A DNA stretch of 64,000 bases from Lachnospiraceae bacterium (GCA_015057635.1 SVEB01000068.1:105531-169530), one strand, 5' to 3'. Shown: positions 1 through 8,666, counted from the stretch's first letter. Made by a program: numbers and translations. Notes: generated by a model from the letters alone, not told the origin.

Positions 1-1889
1 AGACACTTACCGATAAAAAGAAGGATCAGATTGCACAACAGATTATTTCTGAGGCGGGAAGAGAAGGAAAGAAACTTCCGGAACAAAGGGAGAAGACGCA
101 GCTTGATGCCGTGGTGGAATACTTAGGAAAAGTGGCATTGGAAAATGGCTATACCCATAATCTCAAGCTTTGGCTGCCGGTGTTAAAGGACCGTATTTTC
201 TTAGATGAGTTAGAAGGTTATACAAAGACAAGCTTTCAAAATGGCGCCTATGTAAAAAGAGAGGAAGGGTGGACCCTGGAGGCTTATATTGGCCTGTATG
301 ATGATCCTGTGAACCAGTCACAGCAGCCTTTAATTCTGAATCTTGCTGAAAACGGTCATCATGCGATATGCGGAACGGTTGTCAGCGGTAAGAGCACATT
401 CTTGCAGACACTTCTATATTCCTTTATTACCAGGTACTCGCCGGAACATATCAATATCTATGCGCTTGATTTCAGCAGCCGGATGTTAGCGGCCTTTGAA
501 GGGGCAGCCCATGTAGGCGGCATTATGTATGAGAATGATTTTGATAAGATCGCAAAATTCTTCCGTATGATGGACGGAATTCTAGAGGAGAGAAAACTGC
601 TCTTTAAAGGAGGAAATTACAGTCAGTATGTAAAGGTGCATGGAATCACGGTACCAAGCATTGTAATTGCGATTGATAATTACGCGAATTTCAGGGAGAA
701 GACGGAAAATGAATATGAAGATATCCTGATCAAGCTGTCAAGAGACGGCGCGGGATACGGAATCTTCCTTGTGATCGCCTCTGCCGGTTTTGGAACCAGC
801 GAGATACAAAGCCGGATCGGTGACAATATCCGAACCGTCATCTGTCTGGAGATGGGGGATAAGTTTAAGTATATCGATGCTCTTAGGACCATGCATTTGG
901 ATGTGCTTCCGGAAGCGGATGTACGAGGCCGGGGACTTGCATCTGTGAACGGTAATATCTTAGAGTTCCAGACCGCGCTTGCAATAGAGGCCGAGGATGA
1001 TTACAGCAGATCCGAGCGGATTACAGAAAAATGCAGGGAGATCACATCAGCCTTTAAGGGAAGAAGCGCAAGAAGAATCCCAGAGATTCCGGAACAGCCG
1101 GTATTAAGCGAATTCAGCGAATTAGACGACTATAAGGAATGCATTGAGGATGCAAAACTGCTCCCATATGCTTATAACATGGACGATGCTTCTGTTTATA
1201 GTGTGGATCTGTCTGAGACATACTGTTACTTTATCTCCGGAAAGGCAAGAACCGGAAAGACCAATCTGTTAAAAGTCATGATGCATGCTGCAAAAGAAAA
1301 GCAGGCGGAATTATGCGTGATCGACATAAAGAACGGGGATCTTAAAAAGGCGGCAGAAGAAGCAGGTGCTACGTATCTTAGCACCGATCTTGAAATCTTT
1401 AATTACTTTAAGGAATTGACACCGCGTTTTGTGGCGCGCAATAAGTTTAAGCATTCCTTAATGGAGGAAGGCTTGGAAGAGCCGGAAATCTTTAACCGGA
1501 TGCAGAAGGAAAAGCAGATTTTTATCTTTATCACGGACCTCGTTTCCTTTGTGGAGAGAATCTATGCTCCGGAAGAGGGCGTTGGAGGGATGAGCGGTTT
1601 TATGGAGAACATCACGGAAAAAGGAAGGCTTCATAATATCTTTTTCATTGGAGTCATGAATACGGATGAGACAGTAAGGGTACAGGCGCAGCGGCTTTAT
1701 ATGAATTTCACGACATACAAGATGGGCGTGCATCTTGGTGGCAATATCGGGGCACAGCGAATCTTTACATTCAGTGATATTCCATTTATGGAACAAAGCA
1801 AGTCCTTAAAGCCGGGAATCGGCCTGACACCATCAAAACATGATGACACGGAATCCTTAAAAGTAGTCATTCCGTTAGCCAGGGGGTAA
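1..1889 (+). CDS. essC: Type VII secretion ATPase EssC, C-terminal part (5' end outside window)
   Basis: The reading frame is open from base 3 with no start in the window, so this is the 3' part of a longer gene. EssC is the membrane FtsK/SpoIIIE-type motor that drives export of WXG100 substrates. Two P-loop modules are visible, counting residues from the GTG at 111: GTVVSGKST near residue 88 and GKARTGKT near 377. Each is followed by a hydrophobic strand ending in D (IVIAIDN near 185; FIFITDL near 470) that fits Walker B. They match the second and third ATPase domains of EssC; the forkhead-associated domains, the membrane segments and the first ATPase must lie upstream. The gene leads a same-strand cluster with YukD-like and WXG100 proteins, which supports the call. 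The next gene starts 5 nt after the stop. Confidence 0.9.
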   Translation, partial: TLTDKKKDQIAQQIISEAGREGKKLPEQREKTQLDAVVEYLGKVALENGYTHNLKLWLPVLKDRIFLDELEGYTKTSFQNGAYVKREEGWTLEAYIGLYDDPVNQSQQPLILNLAENGHHAICGTVVSGKSTFLQTLLYSFITRYSPEHINIYALDFSSRMLAAFEGAAHVGGIMYENDFDKIAKFFRMMDGILEERKLLFKGGNYSQYVKVHGITVPSIVIAIDNYANFREKTENEYEDILIKLSRDGAGYGIFLVIASAGFGTSEIQSRIGDNIRTVICLEMGDKFKYIDALRTMHLDVLPEADVRGRGLASVNGNILEFQTALAIEAEDDYSRSERITEKCREITSAFKGRSARRIPEIPEQPVLSEFSELDDYKECIEDAKLLPYAYNMDDASVYSVDLSETYCYFISGKARTGKTNLLKVMMHAAKEKQAELCVIDIKNGDLKKAAEEAGATYLSTDLEIFNYFKELTPRFVARNKFKHSLMEEGLEEPEIFNRMQKEKQIFIFITDLVSFVERIYAPEEGVGGMSGFMENITEKGRLHNIFFIGVMNTDETVRVQAQRLYMNFTTYKMGVHLGGNIGAQRIFTFSDIPFMEQSKSLKPGIGLTPSKHDDTESLKVVIPLARG

Positions 1890-1894
1890 GGCAG

Positions 1895-2608
1895 ATGGTA
1901 AATGCATTGATTCTTGGAAAAGAACCGGCAGAAACAGCAGTAATCTGCAACAGTTTGAAGGAAGAAGCTTCCATGCACAGCGATGAGGTGTGGAAATACT
2001 ATTGTTTTAGTCAGATGGAGGAGGTTACGGCACTTTTTAAGGAACATCCGATGTTAGACATTATCTGTTTTGATATGACAAAGCAGGGTGCGGTCCAGGT
2101 AGCAGAACAGTTAAGAAAAGACAATCCGGCTGCTTACATCATCGTGATCGCAGACTTATCCATTTCTCCGGCAGTCTATATGAGGCCGGGGATCATGGCG
2201 TCTTCTCTGATGCTTCGTCCGGTAAAGCAAAAGGAAGCAAGGAATATTTTTGCAGAAATGTTTGCGGTCAACGAGTATCTGAAAAAGAGTGAGGATAAGG
2301 AGGATGTCTTTATTATAGAAGGAAAAGATGGCAGATACCGAATCCCGTATTCCAGGATCTCGTATATGGAGGCAAGACAGAAGAAGGTATTCCTATATAC
2401 GGATGGGAAGGAAATCGCCTTTTATGATACGTTAGATAATCTTTCGGAATCCCTTCCGAAGAATTTTTTACGCTGTCACAGAAGTTTTGTCGTGAATGCG
2501 GAGAAAATTCGTAAAGTTATGCTTTCTCAAAATACAATTGAATTGGAAGATGAGATTGTCATTCCGATTTCAAGAAGCTATAAGACTGCCATAAAGGAGT
2601 ATAAGTAA
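1895..2608 (+). CDS. LytTR-type DNA-binding response regulator of the T7SS cluster
   Basis: The 237-residue protein has a receiver-like N-terminal half (residues about 1-125) and a C-terminal LytTR DNA-binding domain (about 140-237). The LytTR part shows the typical strand pattern, including ISYMEARQKKVFLY and NFLRCHRSFVVN. The receiver part has IICFDMT where a phospho-acceptor Asp would be expected, but the acidic pocket is not clearly canonical, so phosphorylation is uncertain. The gene starts 5 nt after essC and its TAA overlaps the next ATG, so it is translationally coupled inside the secretion operon. A likely role is control of this operon, which is inference. No histidine kinase is present in the window. 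Confidence 0.8.
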   Translation: MVNALILGKEPAETAVICNSLKEEASMHSDEVWKYYCFSQMEEVTALFKEHPMLDIICFDMTKQGAVQVAEQLRKDNPAAYIIVIADLSISPAVYMRPGIMASSLMLRPVKQKEARNIFAEMFAVNEYLKKSEDKEDVFIIEGKDGRYRIPYSRISYMEARQKKVFLYTDGKEIAFYDTLDNLSESLPKNFLRCHRSFVVNAEKIRKVMLSQNTIELEDEIVIPISRSYKTAIKEYK

Positions 2609-3360
2609 TGGAGCAGAATAGAAAGGAAAATCAGATGATTCGAAGACAGGTATCCAAAGCCTGGTTTCTTACATCAAAGGAGTTTGCTGTATTAGCTCAT
2701 GCAAGAGGATTTAAAAGCTTGTTTGGATTTGATTTTGAGAATCTGTCTGGCATGAAGAGAGAAGAGATGTACGAAGTGCTTTATAAAATGGCGGCGAAAG
2801 GAATCTTAAAGTCCGATGGAACGAGCTTTGGGGTGGAGGAGCCTTATCGTAGCCTGATGGATCATATCGCATCCGCCGCCTGGGCAGTACTCGTATATTC
2901 AGCGGATGAAGAACGTCCCGACTTATGCTGTTATGAAGAAAAAAATCATTATATTGTGACTGAGATTTCAATGGTTCAAAGAGGCTCCCTTAAGGTTTAC
3001 CGGATAGAAAAAGAGAATATGCTTGCTTTTTTAGAGGAAGGAGATTACCTTCCGATGGAACAGGAAGATGAGTGTCGGAATCTGCTAGAGGAGAATATGC
3101 AGCAGGATTTGTTTGAGCCTGTGGCAAAAGTACTTGAAAAAGACGGCATGAAATGTGCGATCGAAGTATATGATCTTCGTCTTAAACAGGAAAGCCATCC
3201 GTTAATCAAACAGATCCGTATCTTAGAAGAGGGCCTGTTCCCCGTGATCTGGGTTCAGACAAGACAGAAAAGTAGAAAGTTTACGTATGAGAGGAAGATC
3301 CTTGCAGAAGAGATCCGTCTTAAAACAGGAGAGGAGTTAGCAGATCATGATATTAGTTGA
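2608..3360 (+). CDS. Uncharacterised protein of the T7SS operon
   Basis: I do not recognise a named family with confidence. The 250-residue protein is soluble, with no signal peptide or membrane segment. Residues about 15-75 are helical and then basic/aromatic (SKEFAVLAHARGF, EMYEVLYKMAAKGIL), which looks like a winged-helix module. The remainder is a mixed alpha/beta domain. Its size and place between a regulator and the ubiquitin-like gene recall the EspG-type substrate chaperones of ESX loci, but this is only a positional analogy. Its ATG overlaps the upstream stop (TAATG) and its own 3' end overlaps the next gene by 14 nt, so it belongs to the operon. Confidence 0.6.
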   Translation: MEQNRKENQMIRRQVSKAWFLTSKEFAVLAHARGFKSLFGFDFENLSGMKREEMYEVLYKMAAKGILKSDGTSFGVEEPYRSLMDHIASAAWAVLVYSADEERPDLCCYEEKNHYIVTEISMVQRGSLKVYRIEKENMLAFLEEGDYLPMEQEDECRNLLEENMQQDLFEPVAKVLEKDGMKCAIEVYDLRLKQESHPLIKQIRILEEGLFPVIWVQTRQKSRKFTYERKILAEEIRLKTGEELADHDIS

Positions 3361-3595
3361 TATCGGTGTGCCTTCCTTAGGCCAGAATTATAATTTCTCT
3401 TTAGATGAGAATGCCATCATATCCAATCTGCTTGAGGAAATCAGCGAGATGATTGTGCAGAAGGAGAAATGTGAGGGGGCTTTAGAAGGAAAGAAATTCA
3501 TGCTTTGCAGCATGGAGAGGGAAGAAATCTTAAGAGAAAACCGGACGTTAAGGTCATATGAAATTGAGAATGGAAGCAGGCTTCTTTTTGTGTAG
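3347..3595 (+). CDS. YukD/EsaB-like ubiquitin-fold protein
   Basis: This 82-residue protein opens with a beta strand (ILVDIGVPSLGQNYNFSL), continues with a helix (NAIISNLLEEISEMI) and ends with RTLRSYEIENGSRLLFV. That is the beta-grasp order of YukD/EsaB, the small ubiquitin-like component found in Firmicutes type VII loci. In known systems the protein supports secretion but is not conjugated; there is no C-terminal diglycine here. It overlaps the preceding gene by 14 nt, which points to coupled translation. About 130 nt of AT-rich sequence separate it from the next gene. Confidence 0.8.
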   Translation: MILVDIGVPSLGQNYNFSLDENAIISNLLEEISEMIVQKEKCEGALEGKKFMLCSMEREEILRENRTLRSYEIENGSRLLFV

Positions 3596-3729
3596 CAACG
3601 ACAAAAAAGAAGAATTGAAAAATGAAATAGAAAGGAATATGTCGTTCATCCCAAAAAACGTGTCGTCTGTCGGATTTTTAATTCAATTTCCAAAATATGT
3701 GTTACATTATATTCACAGGAGGAACGAAT

Positions 3730-4089
3730 ATGTTTTCCGCTAATTTAAAAGAGATGATGCAAAGTTATGAAGCATTGCAAGGGTACCTGAAGGTTTTGAA
3801 GAGGGAATTAGAGGAAGTAACAAACATCAGTGTCCGAATCTCTTCTTTATCACAGATGGAGGAGCCATACAGACAGCTTTGCAGCATAAAAGAAGAGCTT
3901 ACAGCAGAATATAATGCACTTCGGCAGATGATTCGGGTTTTGGATAAGATAGCCCTTCATTATGCGCAGTGCGAGGAGCGGCTTAAGAAAGAATATGAGA
4001 ATTCAGCAGTTTGTTACGAAAAAAAGAATGTTCGTTACATAAGCTTAAACGATGTAGGTGAGCTGCTTAAGGATATTGTGTTCAAGTAA
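3730..4089 (+). CDS. Small helical coiled-coil protein of the T7SS cluster
   Basis: The ATG at 3730 is preceded by an AGGAGG site at 3717-3722, so I prefer it to the in-frame ATG at 3697. The 119-residue product is almost entirely helical with heptad-like spacing (YEALQGYLKVLKRELEEV, LTAEYNALRQMIRVLDKI). Its length and helical hairpin shape resemble WXG100 or LXG-domain partners, but there is no W-x-G turn. It may be a partner or chaperone of the WXG100 proteins that follow, which is inference from position. It starts a run of six small genes, each with its own ribosome site. Confidence 0.6.
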   Translation: MFSANLKEMMQSYEALQGYLKVLKRELEEVTNISVRISSLSQMEEPYRQLCSIKEELTAEYNALRQMIRVLDKIALHYAQCEERLKKEYENSAVCYEKKNVRYISLNDVGELLKDIVFK

Positions 4090-4123
4090 GGAATCAGTAG
4101 AGTTTACAGTGCAGGAGGAAAGT

Positions 4124-4426
4124 ATGGCAGAAAAGATAGAAGTAAGTACAAGACAGATTGACAGTGATGTTGCCAATATGAAAACGTATATCGGTAATGT
4201 CAGAACACAGATGAAACAGATGTTTGACGAGATCGAAACGCTGAATGGCATGTGGGAGGGCCCGGCCAACACCGCATTCAATGAACAGTTTGCCAAGGAT
4301 TATGAAACGCTTACTGCAATCTGTAATTCCATCGATGATTATATTGGCTGTATGACATTTGCCAGTACGGAATATGTAAAGTGTGAGAATGCAGTCGGGG
4401 ATGCGATCGCAAAGATTACAGTATAA
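4124..4426 (+). CDS. WXG100 family type VII secretion protein (copy 1)
   Basis: The start at 4124 follows a GCAGGAGG ribosome site. The 100-residue product has the WXG100 plan of two helices around a tryptophan turn, here NGMWEGPANTAF near residue 43. Such proteins form helical-hairpin dimers and are exported by EssC. No separate YxxxD/E export signal is obvious at the C terminus, although a tyrosine-containing helix (STEYVKCENAVGD) is present. This is the first of five tandem WXG100-like genes. Confidence 0.9.
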   Translation: MAEKIEVSTRQIDSDVANMKTYIGNVRTQMKQMFDEIETLNGMWEGPANTAFNEQFAKDYETLTAICNSIDDYIGCMTFASTEYVKCENAVGDAIAKITV

Positions 4427-4439
4427 GGGGGGGATATGA

Positions 4440-4781
4440 ATGGCGGCAACAGGGAATGCATCATTTGGAGCGGTTACATTCAAAGTAACACCTGAAGTAC
4501 TGGAGCAGAAGGCGAACACAGTATCTTCTAAAATCACATCCATGCTAAGAGAATTCCAGAATATGAAGAATACAGTCACAAAGTCCAGTTCCTACTGGAT
4601 TGGAGATGCAGGTGATCTTCACCGGAAAGTATATGGGGAGAAGGAGCCGGATATCGAAGAGATCTTTTTACGATTAAAGGAATATGTAACAGACCTTCAG
4701 CAGATTGCACGGCAATACACCCAGACAGAGAATGAGGTCAAGGATGTGGTTCAGGCATTACAAGATGATGTAATCAGCTAA
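4440..4781 (+). CDS. WXG100-like protein (copy 2), variant turn
   Basis: The 113-residue protein is preceded by a G-rich ribosome site immediately after copy 1. It keeps the two-helix plan, but the turn reads SSYWIGDAGDLHRK, so the WxG is followed by D-A-G-D rather than the usual small-residue stretch. The N terminus (FKVTPEVLEQKA) resembles that of copy 5 (LKVTPEKLTSTA). The C-terminal YTQTENEVKD fits the YxxxD/E export motif. It is the most divergent member and may pair with another copy as a heterodimer, which is inference. Confidence 0.8.
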   Translation: MAATGNASFGAVTFKVTPEVLEQKANTVSSKITSMLREFQNMKNTVTKSSSYWIGDAGDLHRKVYGEKEPDIEEIFLRLKEYVTDLQQIARQYTQTENEVKDVVQALQDDVIS

Positions 4782-4802
4782 AACGAAATAGGAGTGGGAT
4801 AG

Positions 4803-5111
4803 ATGAGCAGCATTGAGTTTGACTTTGAATTAGCAAATAAGCAGGCAGAGCAGTTGGATGCACTCGCTGCCGAGCTTGGTAAATTATCAACTAAAAGTTT
4901 TGATAGCACCTTACAGTCACTATCTTCAAACTGGAAAGGTGATAGTGCAACTGCTTATCTGAATAAAGGTGCAGCGCTTCAGACAAGAATGAATACCACG
5001 GTAAAGAATATGGGAACTGTGGCGGGGAGTATCAGAACAATCGCAAAAATTATTTATGAAGCAGAATTAGCAGCCAAACGTGAAGCCGAAGAGAACAGCT
5101 ATCGCGGATGA
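4803..5111 (+). CDS. WXG100-like protein (copy 3), WKG turn
   Basis: The start is set by an AGGAGTGGGATAG site upstream of 4803. The 102-residue protein has the helix-turn-helix plan with the turn SSNWKGDSATAYLNKG near residue 41. The tail is charged (YEAELAAKREAEENSYRG). It is exported by the T7SS if it behaves like its family. It shares little residue identity with copies 1, 4 and 5 outside the turn. Confidence 0.85.
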   Translation: MSSIEFDFELANKQAEQLDALAAELGKLSTKSFDSTLQSLSSNWKGDSATAYLNKGAALQTRMNTTVKNMGTVAGSIRTIAKIIYEAELAAKREAEENSYRG

Positions 5112-5146
5112 CATAGAAAACATGATTAATAAGGAGGATTTATCTT

Positions 5147-5449
5147 ATGGCATTAATTAGAGTAACTTCAGCAAGTTTAACAAAACAGGCAAACACATTA
5201 AGACAGACGAATGCAAATTATAAAGCACAGGTAACAGCACTCAATCAAACAGAGGCTGCATTAAATAATATGTGGGAAGGTGATGCAAATACCGCATTCC
5301 ATACCGCATTCCAGAGCGATAAGGCACAGATGGACAAGTTCTATCAGGCAATCGAAAAGTATATCACAGCTCTTGAAACGATCATTCAGAAATATGAAAA
5401 AGCAGAGGCAGCCAATGCACAGACAGCTAAGACACGTTCTTACAAATAG
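5147..5449 (+). CDS. WXG100 family protein (copy 4)
   Basis: The 100-residue product follows a strong AAGGAGG site. The central turn is NNMWEGDANTAFHTAF near residue 43, a canonical WXG100 signature, and YEKAEAANAQT near the C terminus fits the YxxxD/E export motif. A short perfect hairpin lies just after the stop (5474-5492), ahead of copy 5. Confidence 0.9.
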   Translation: MALIRVTSASLTKQANTLRQTNANYKAQVTALNQTEAALNNMWEGDANTAFHTAFQSDKAQMDKFYQAIEKYITALETIIQKYEKAEAANAQTAKTRSYK

Positions 5450-5473
5450 AATGGCACCTGTTAAATGGCAGGG

Positions 5474-5492
5474 GCCGGCAAAGAGTGCCGGC
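5474..5492 (+). other. Small GC-rich stem-loop between WXG100 copies 4 and 5
   Basis: GCCGGC at 5474-5479 pairs perfectly with GCCGGC at 5487-5492 around a 7-nt loop. There is no U-run, so it is not a simple terminator. It may be an mRNA processing or stability element that sets the level of copy 5 relative to copy 4. Confidence 0.5.
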
Positions 5493-5530
5493 TGAACTTT
5501 AAAAATCGAATCGTAAAGGAGAGTATAATT

Positions 5531-5845
5531 ATGACAGGAACATTAAAAGTAACCCCTGAGAAACTCACAAGCACAGCTCAGGAATTCAGTACAAAGGGAG
5601 CAACCGTTAGCAAGTTAACATCTGAGATGACAAGCATTGTTACCTCCTTAAGCTCTATCTGGGAAGGCGAAGCATCTACAGCATTTATTAATAAATTTAA
5701 AGGTTTGGATAATGATATCCAGTTATTAAACAAGATGATCCAGGAACATGCAAAAGACCTTCAGACAATGAGTACTACATATGCAACTGCTGAAAAAGAA
5801 AGTGTTGCGCAGGCTCAGGCATTAAGCAATAACATTATCAGCTAA
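5531..5845 (+). CDS. WXG100 family protein (copy 5)
   Basis: The ATG at 5531 has the site AAAGGAGAG upstream and is preferred to an in-frame ATG at 5465 that would add a Cys/Lys-rich leader. The product is 104 residues with the turn LSSIWEGEASTAFINK near residue 43 and a C-terminal YATAEKES that fits the YxxxD/E export motif. It is the last gene of the secretion cluster. It is followed by the three-hairpin segment and terminator at 5865-6087. Confidence 0.9.
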   Translation: MTGTLKVTPEKLTSTAQEFSTKGATVSKLTSEMTSIVTSLSSIWEGEASTAFINKFKGLDNDIQLLNKMIQEHAKDLQTMSTTYATAEKESVAQAQALSNNIIS

Positions 5846-5864
5846 TATTATTTTTGATAATTAC

Positions 5865-6087
5865 CGTTTTAAGATGTGAGGGAGCTTCTTAAAACGTAGT
5901 TATAAAGAGGGAGTATAAAAGGGGTTTTAGTTTTGGGAGTATAGATCATTAATAAGGCAATAAAGAGGACGCTGGGGAGCTGCACCTCTTAATCAGCTTT
6001 TATGAATCACCAGGAAGTATAAATAAAGGGGAATAAAAAGAGCCACTTCATCCGCGCTGGGGAGCACCGGATAGAAGTGGTTTTTTT
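5865..6087 (+). ncRNA. Candidate structured RNA: three hairpins sharing a GGGAGC apical motif
   Basis: Three consecutive hairpins follow the last WXG100 gene. Hairpin 1 (5865-5896) has a perfect 10-bp stem and a loop with GAGGGAGCT. Hairpin 2 (5963-5990) has a 6-bp stem and a loop with CGCTGGGGAGCTG. Hairpin 3 (6043-6080) has a 12-bp stem with one bulge and the loop CGCTGGGGAGCAC. The linkers repeat related GGGAGTA words (5909-5915 and 5935-5941). The stems differ while the loop word is kept, as in RNAs that present a loop to a protein. It could be a 3'-UTR RNA of the T7SS transcript or an independent small RNA. The family is not one I recognise. Confidence 0.5.
6043..6087 (+). terminator. 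Intrinsic terminator of the T7SS cluster
   Basis: CCACTTC (6043-6049) pairs with GAAGTGG (6074-6080) and ATCCG with CGGAT, leaving one bulged A at 6073. Seven T residues follow at 6081-6087. This is also hairpin 3 of the candidate RNA. Confidence 0.85.
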
Positions 6088-6255
6088 GTATGTATATTAG
6101 ATCTTATGACCTCTTTTTTCCTTTAAATGCCTTATGTGCAGCCGGATTTCACATTCACTTCTTTAAAATTAAAAAAGTATTAACTGGTTTATTTTATGAG
6201 GGAGTTATGATATACTAAATGGCAAGAGTGCTTTTTTATTATGAATCTACATGCT

Positions 6256-6284
6256 TTGACAAGTGTAGGAATAAAATGTATAAA
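6256..6284 (+). promoter_or_regulatory. Sigma-A type promoter for the degV gene
   Basis: TTGACA at 6256-6261 and TATAAA at 6279-6284 are separated by 17 bp. This implies a leader of about 95 nt before the ATG at 6387. A second -10-like TATACT lies upstream near 6212. Confidence 0.7.
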
Positions 6285-6386
6285 AGAGATAGAAAAAAGA
6301 ACGCGAAAGAGTGCGTATAAGGCTTAATAACGGGGAACTCTGTATTAAGCGTATAAAGTAATTATGGGCAGTAAAAGGAGAAAAAT

Positions 6387-7265
6387 ATGAGCGATTTTTG
6401 TATTGTTAGTGATGTGACATTGGATCTGACTCCGGATGTTATCGAAGAATTAGATATACGTGTGATTCCAATGGATTTTCATTTAGCTGACACCACATAT
6501 ACCCATTATCCAGATGAGAGAGAATTAAGTACAGAAGAATTCTATAGCAGATTAAAAGCCGGTGCAACATCCATCACAAGCCAGATCAATCCAGTTATAT
6601 ATGAAAACTTCTTTACACGCATTCTAGAGAGCGGAAAGGATATTTTATATATCTCACTTTCCTCAGGATTGAGCGGAACATACAATACAGCAAGAATGAT
6701 GGCCATGGAACTGGAAGAGAAGTATCCAGATCGTAAGATTTACTGTGTGGATTCCTTATGCGCATCCATCGGGGAAGGACTTCTTGTTTATCTTGCCGCA
6801 AAGGAAAGACAGAAGGGCAAGTCATTAGATGAAGTAAGAGATTTTACAGAAGAATATAAAACAAAATGCTGTCACTGGTTTACAGTAGAAGATCTTCACC
6901 ACTTAAAGAGAGGCGGAAGATTGACATCGTTAGAGGCAGTAGTAGGAACCGCACTTCGTATCTGTCCGGTATTAAGCGTGGATAGAGAAGGAAAGCTTGT
7001 CGTGGCATCTAAGGTACGCGGTACAAAGAAAGCTTTAGAATACCTCGTAAAACGTCTGGAAGAGGACGGAATTGACACAAAGGACCAGACGGTTATTGTC
7101 GGACATGCCGCATGCAGAGAGTATGCGGATGCATTAGCAGGAATGCTAAAGGAAAGAAACTTAGTAAAAGATGTGATTATCACAAAGATCGGACCTGTAA
7201 TCGGAACCCATACAGGATCCGGAATGTGTGCATTAACATTTGTAGGAGAGAATTATAAGTTCTAA
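6387..7265 (+). CDS. DegV family fatty-acid-binding protein
   Basis: The 292-residue protein has the DegV plan: an N-terminal SDVTLDLTPDV strand-turn, a TSQINP segment near residue 63, SSGLSGTYNTARM near 93-105 and a C-terminal domain ending THTGSGMCALTFVG. DegV proteins bind a fatty acid between two domains, and some act as FakB in the fatty acid kinase pathway. Those facts come from the family; the specific role of this paralogue cannot be read here. It is monocistronic, with its own promoter and an AAAAGGAG ribosome site. Confidence 0.9.
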   Translation: MSDFCIVSDVTLDLTPDVIEELDIRVIPMDFHLADTTYTHYPDERELSTEEFYSRLKAGATSITSQINPVIYENFFTRILESGKDILYISLSSGLSGTYNTARMMAMELEEKYPDRKIYCVDSLCASIGEGLLVYLAAKERQKGKSLDEVRDFTEEYKTKCCHWFTVEDLHHLKRGGRLTSLEAVVGTALRICPVLSVDREGKLVVASKVRGTKKALEYLVKRLEEDGIDTKDQTVIVGHAACREYADALAGMLKERNLVKDVIITKIGPVIGTHTGSGMCALTFVGENYKF

Positions 7266-7312
7266 GGATGTAACAGACTGGGATTTGTTATAATAATTTT
7301 CCAAATCGACCC

Positions 7313-7341
7313 TTTCTTTTCAAAAAACAGTGTGCTATAAT
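7313..7341 (+). promoter_or_regulatory. Promoter of glyA
   Basis: TTTCTT at 7313-7318 and TATAAT at 7336-7341 are 17 bp apart. The -10 is perfect and the -35 weak. The leader before glyA would be about 75 nt and shows no clear riboswitch. Confidence 0.6.
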
Positions 7342-7421
7342 ACATTAAATTTCATTTGCCTTAATACGTTAAATAAGGAAAGAAAAGCTTATGAAAAAGA
7401 AAAGAACATGGAGGGCAGAAT

Positions 7422-8660
7422 ATGTATTCATTTGAAGAAATCAAAGCATTTGATCCAGAACTGGCAGCCAGCATTACAAGCGAGATCGGAAGACAGAACA
7501 GCCATATTGAGCTGATCGCTTCTGAGAACTTTGTCAGCAAAGCAGTGATGGCGGCCATGGGATCACCACTTACGAATAAATATGCCGAAGGATATCCGGG
7601 AAAACGGTACTATGGCGGATGTGAATTCGTAGACGTTGCAGAAAATCTTGCAATCAGCCGTGCAAAAGAGTTATTTGGCTGTACGTATGCCAATGTTCAG
7701 CCACATTCCGGAGCACAGGCAAATATGGCGGTATTTTTCGCCCTGTTAAAGCCAGGCGATACGGTGATGGGGATGAACCTTGCTCATGGCGGACATCTGA
7801 CACATGGAAGCCCAGTTAACTTTTCTGGTACATATTTTAATATTGTACCATATGGAGTAAATGATGAAGGATTTATCGATTACGATCAGGTGGAAGCGAT
7901 TGCGAAGCAGTGCAAGCCGAAGCTAATCGTGGCAGGCGCGAGCGCTTATGCGAGAAAAATCGATTTTAAGAGATTCCGTGAGATCGCGGACACGGTAGGG
8001 GCTTACCTGATGGTAGATATGGCTCATATCGCAGGCCTTGTGGCAGCCGGATATCATGAATCTCCAATTCCGTATGCACATGTAACGACAACGACTACAC
8101 ATAAGACACTGCGCGGACCAAGAGGCGGCATGATCTTATCAAGTGAGGAGTTTGCTACGGAGCATAAGCTAAACAAAGCCTTATTCCCAGGAATCCAGGG
8201 AGGCCCGCTAATGCATGTGATCGCAGCAAAGGCCGTATGTTTTAAGGAAGCTTTAGATCCAAGCTTTAAGCAGTATGCAAAGCAGATTATTGATAATGCT
8301 CAGGCATTATGTAAGGGGCTTATGGATCGAGGATTTCATATTGTATCAGGCGGAACGGATAATCACCTGATGTTAGTAGATCTTCAGAATATGAATATTA
8401 CAGGCAAGGAAGCAGAGCATATCTTAGATGCCGCCAACATTACCTGCAATAAGAATACAATCCCGAATGACCCAGCTTCTCCATTTGTTACAAGCGGTGT
8501 TCGTTTAGGAACTCCAGCCATTACAACCAGAGGCATGGTCGAAAAAGACATGGAACTAATCGCCGAGGCCATCTCCCTCGTCATCAAAGACTCTGTAAAT
8601 AACCTCCCACAGGCTACCTCACTGGTGAAGATGCTGACGGATGCGTATCCACTTTACTAG
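7422..8660 (+). CDS. glyA: Serine hydroxymethyltransferase
   Basis: GlyA converts serine and tetrahydrofolate to glycine and 5,10-methylene-THF in the cytoplasm, using pyridoxal phosphate. The 412-residue length is normal. Visible family motifs are [27 protein letters not shown] (substrate loop), [13 protein letters not shown] (PLP-binding Asp) and [14 protein letters not shown], whose Lys forms the Schiff base. The start has the site GGAGGGCAG. The stop at 8658-8660 lies only 6 nt before the arm of a long hairpin element, and no ordinary terminator is seen, so that hairpin may form the mRNA 3' end. Its product feeds the folate/methionine genes at 24-28 kb. Confidence 0.97.
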   Translation: MYSFEEIKAFDPELAASITSEIGRQNSHIELIASENFVSKAVMAAMGSPLTNKYAEGYPGKRYYGGCEFVDVAENLAISRAKELFGCTYANVQPHSGAQANMAVFFALLKPGDTVMGMNLAHGGHLTHGSPVNFSGTYFNIVPYGVNDEGFIDYDQVEAIAKQCKPKLIVAGASAYARKIDFKRFREIADTVGAYLMVDMAHIAGLVAAGYHESPIPYAHVTTTTTHKTLRGPRGGMILSSEEFATEHKLNKALFPGIQGGPLMHVIAAKAVCFKEALDPSFKQYAKQIIDNAQALCKGLMDRGFHIVSGGTDNHLMLVDLQNMNITGKEAEHILDAANITCNKNTIPNDPASPFVTSGVRLGTPAITTRGMVEKDMELIAEAISLVIKDSVNNLPQATSLVKMLTDAYPLY

Positions 8661-8666
8661 CTAGTT

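Noticed and set aside
3558..3743. 61-codon frame between the YukD-like gene and the helical protein
   Set aside because: It overlaps the YukD-like gene in another frame, has no ribosome site and runs into the next gene's start region.
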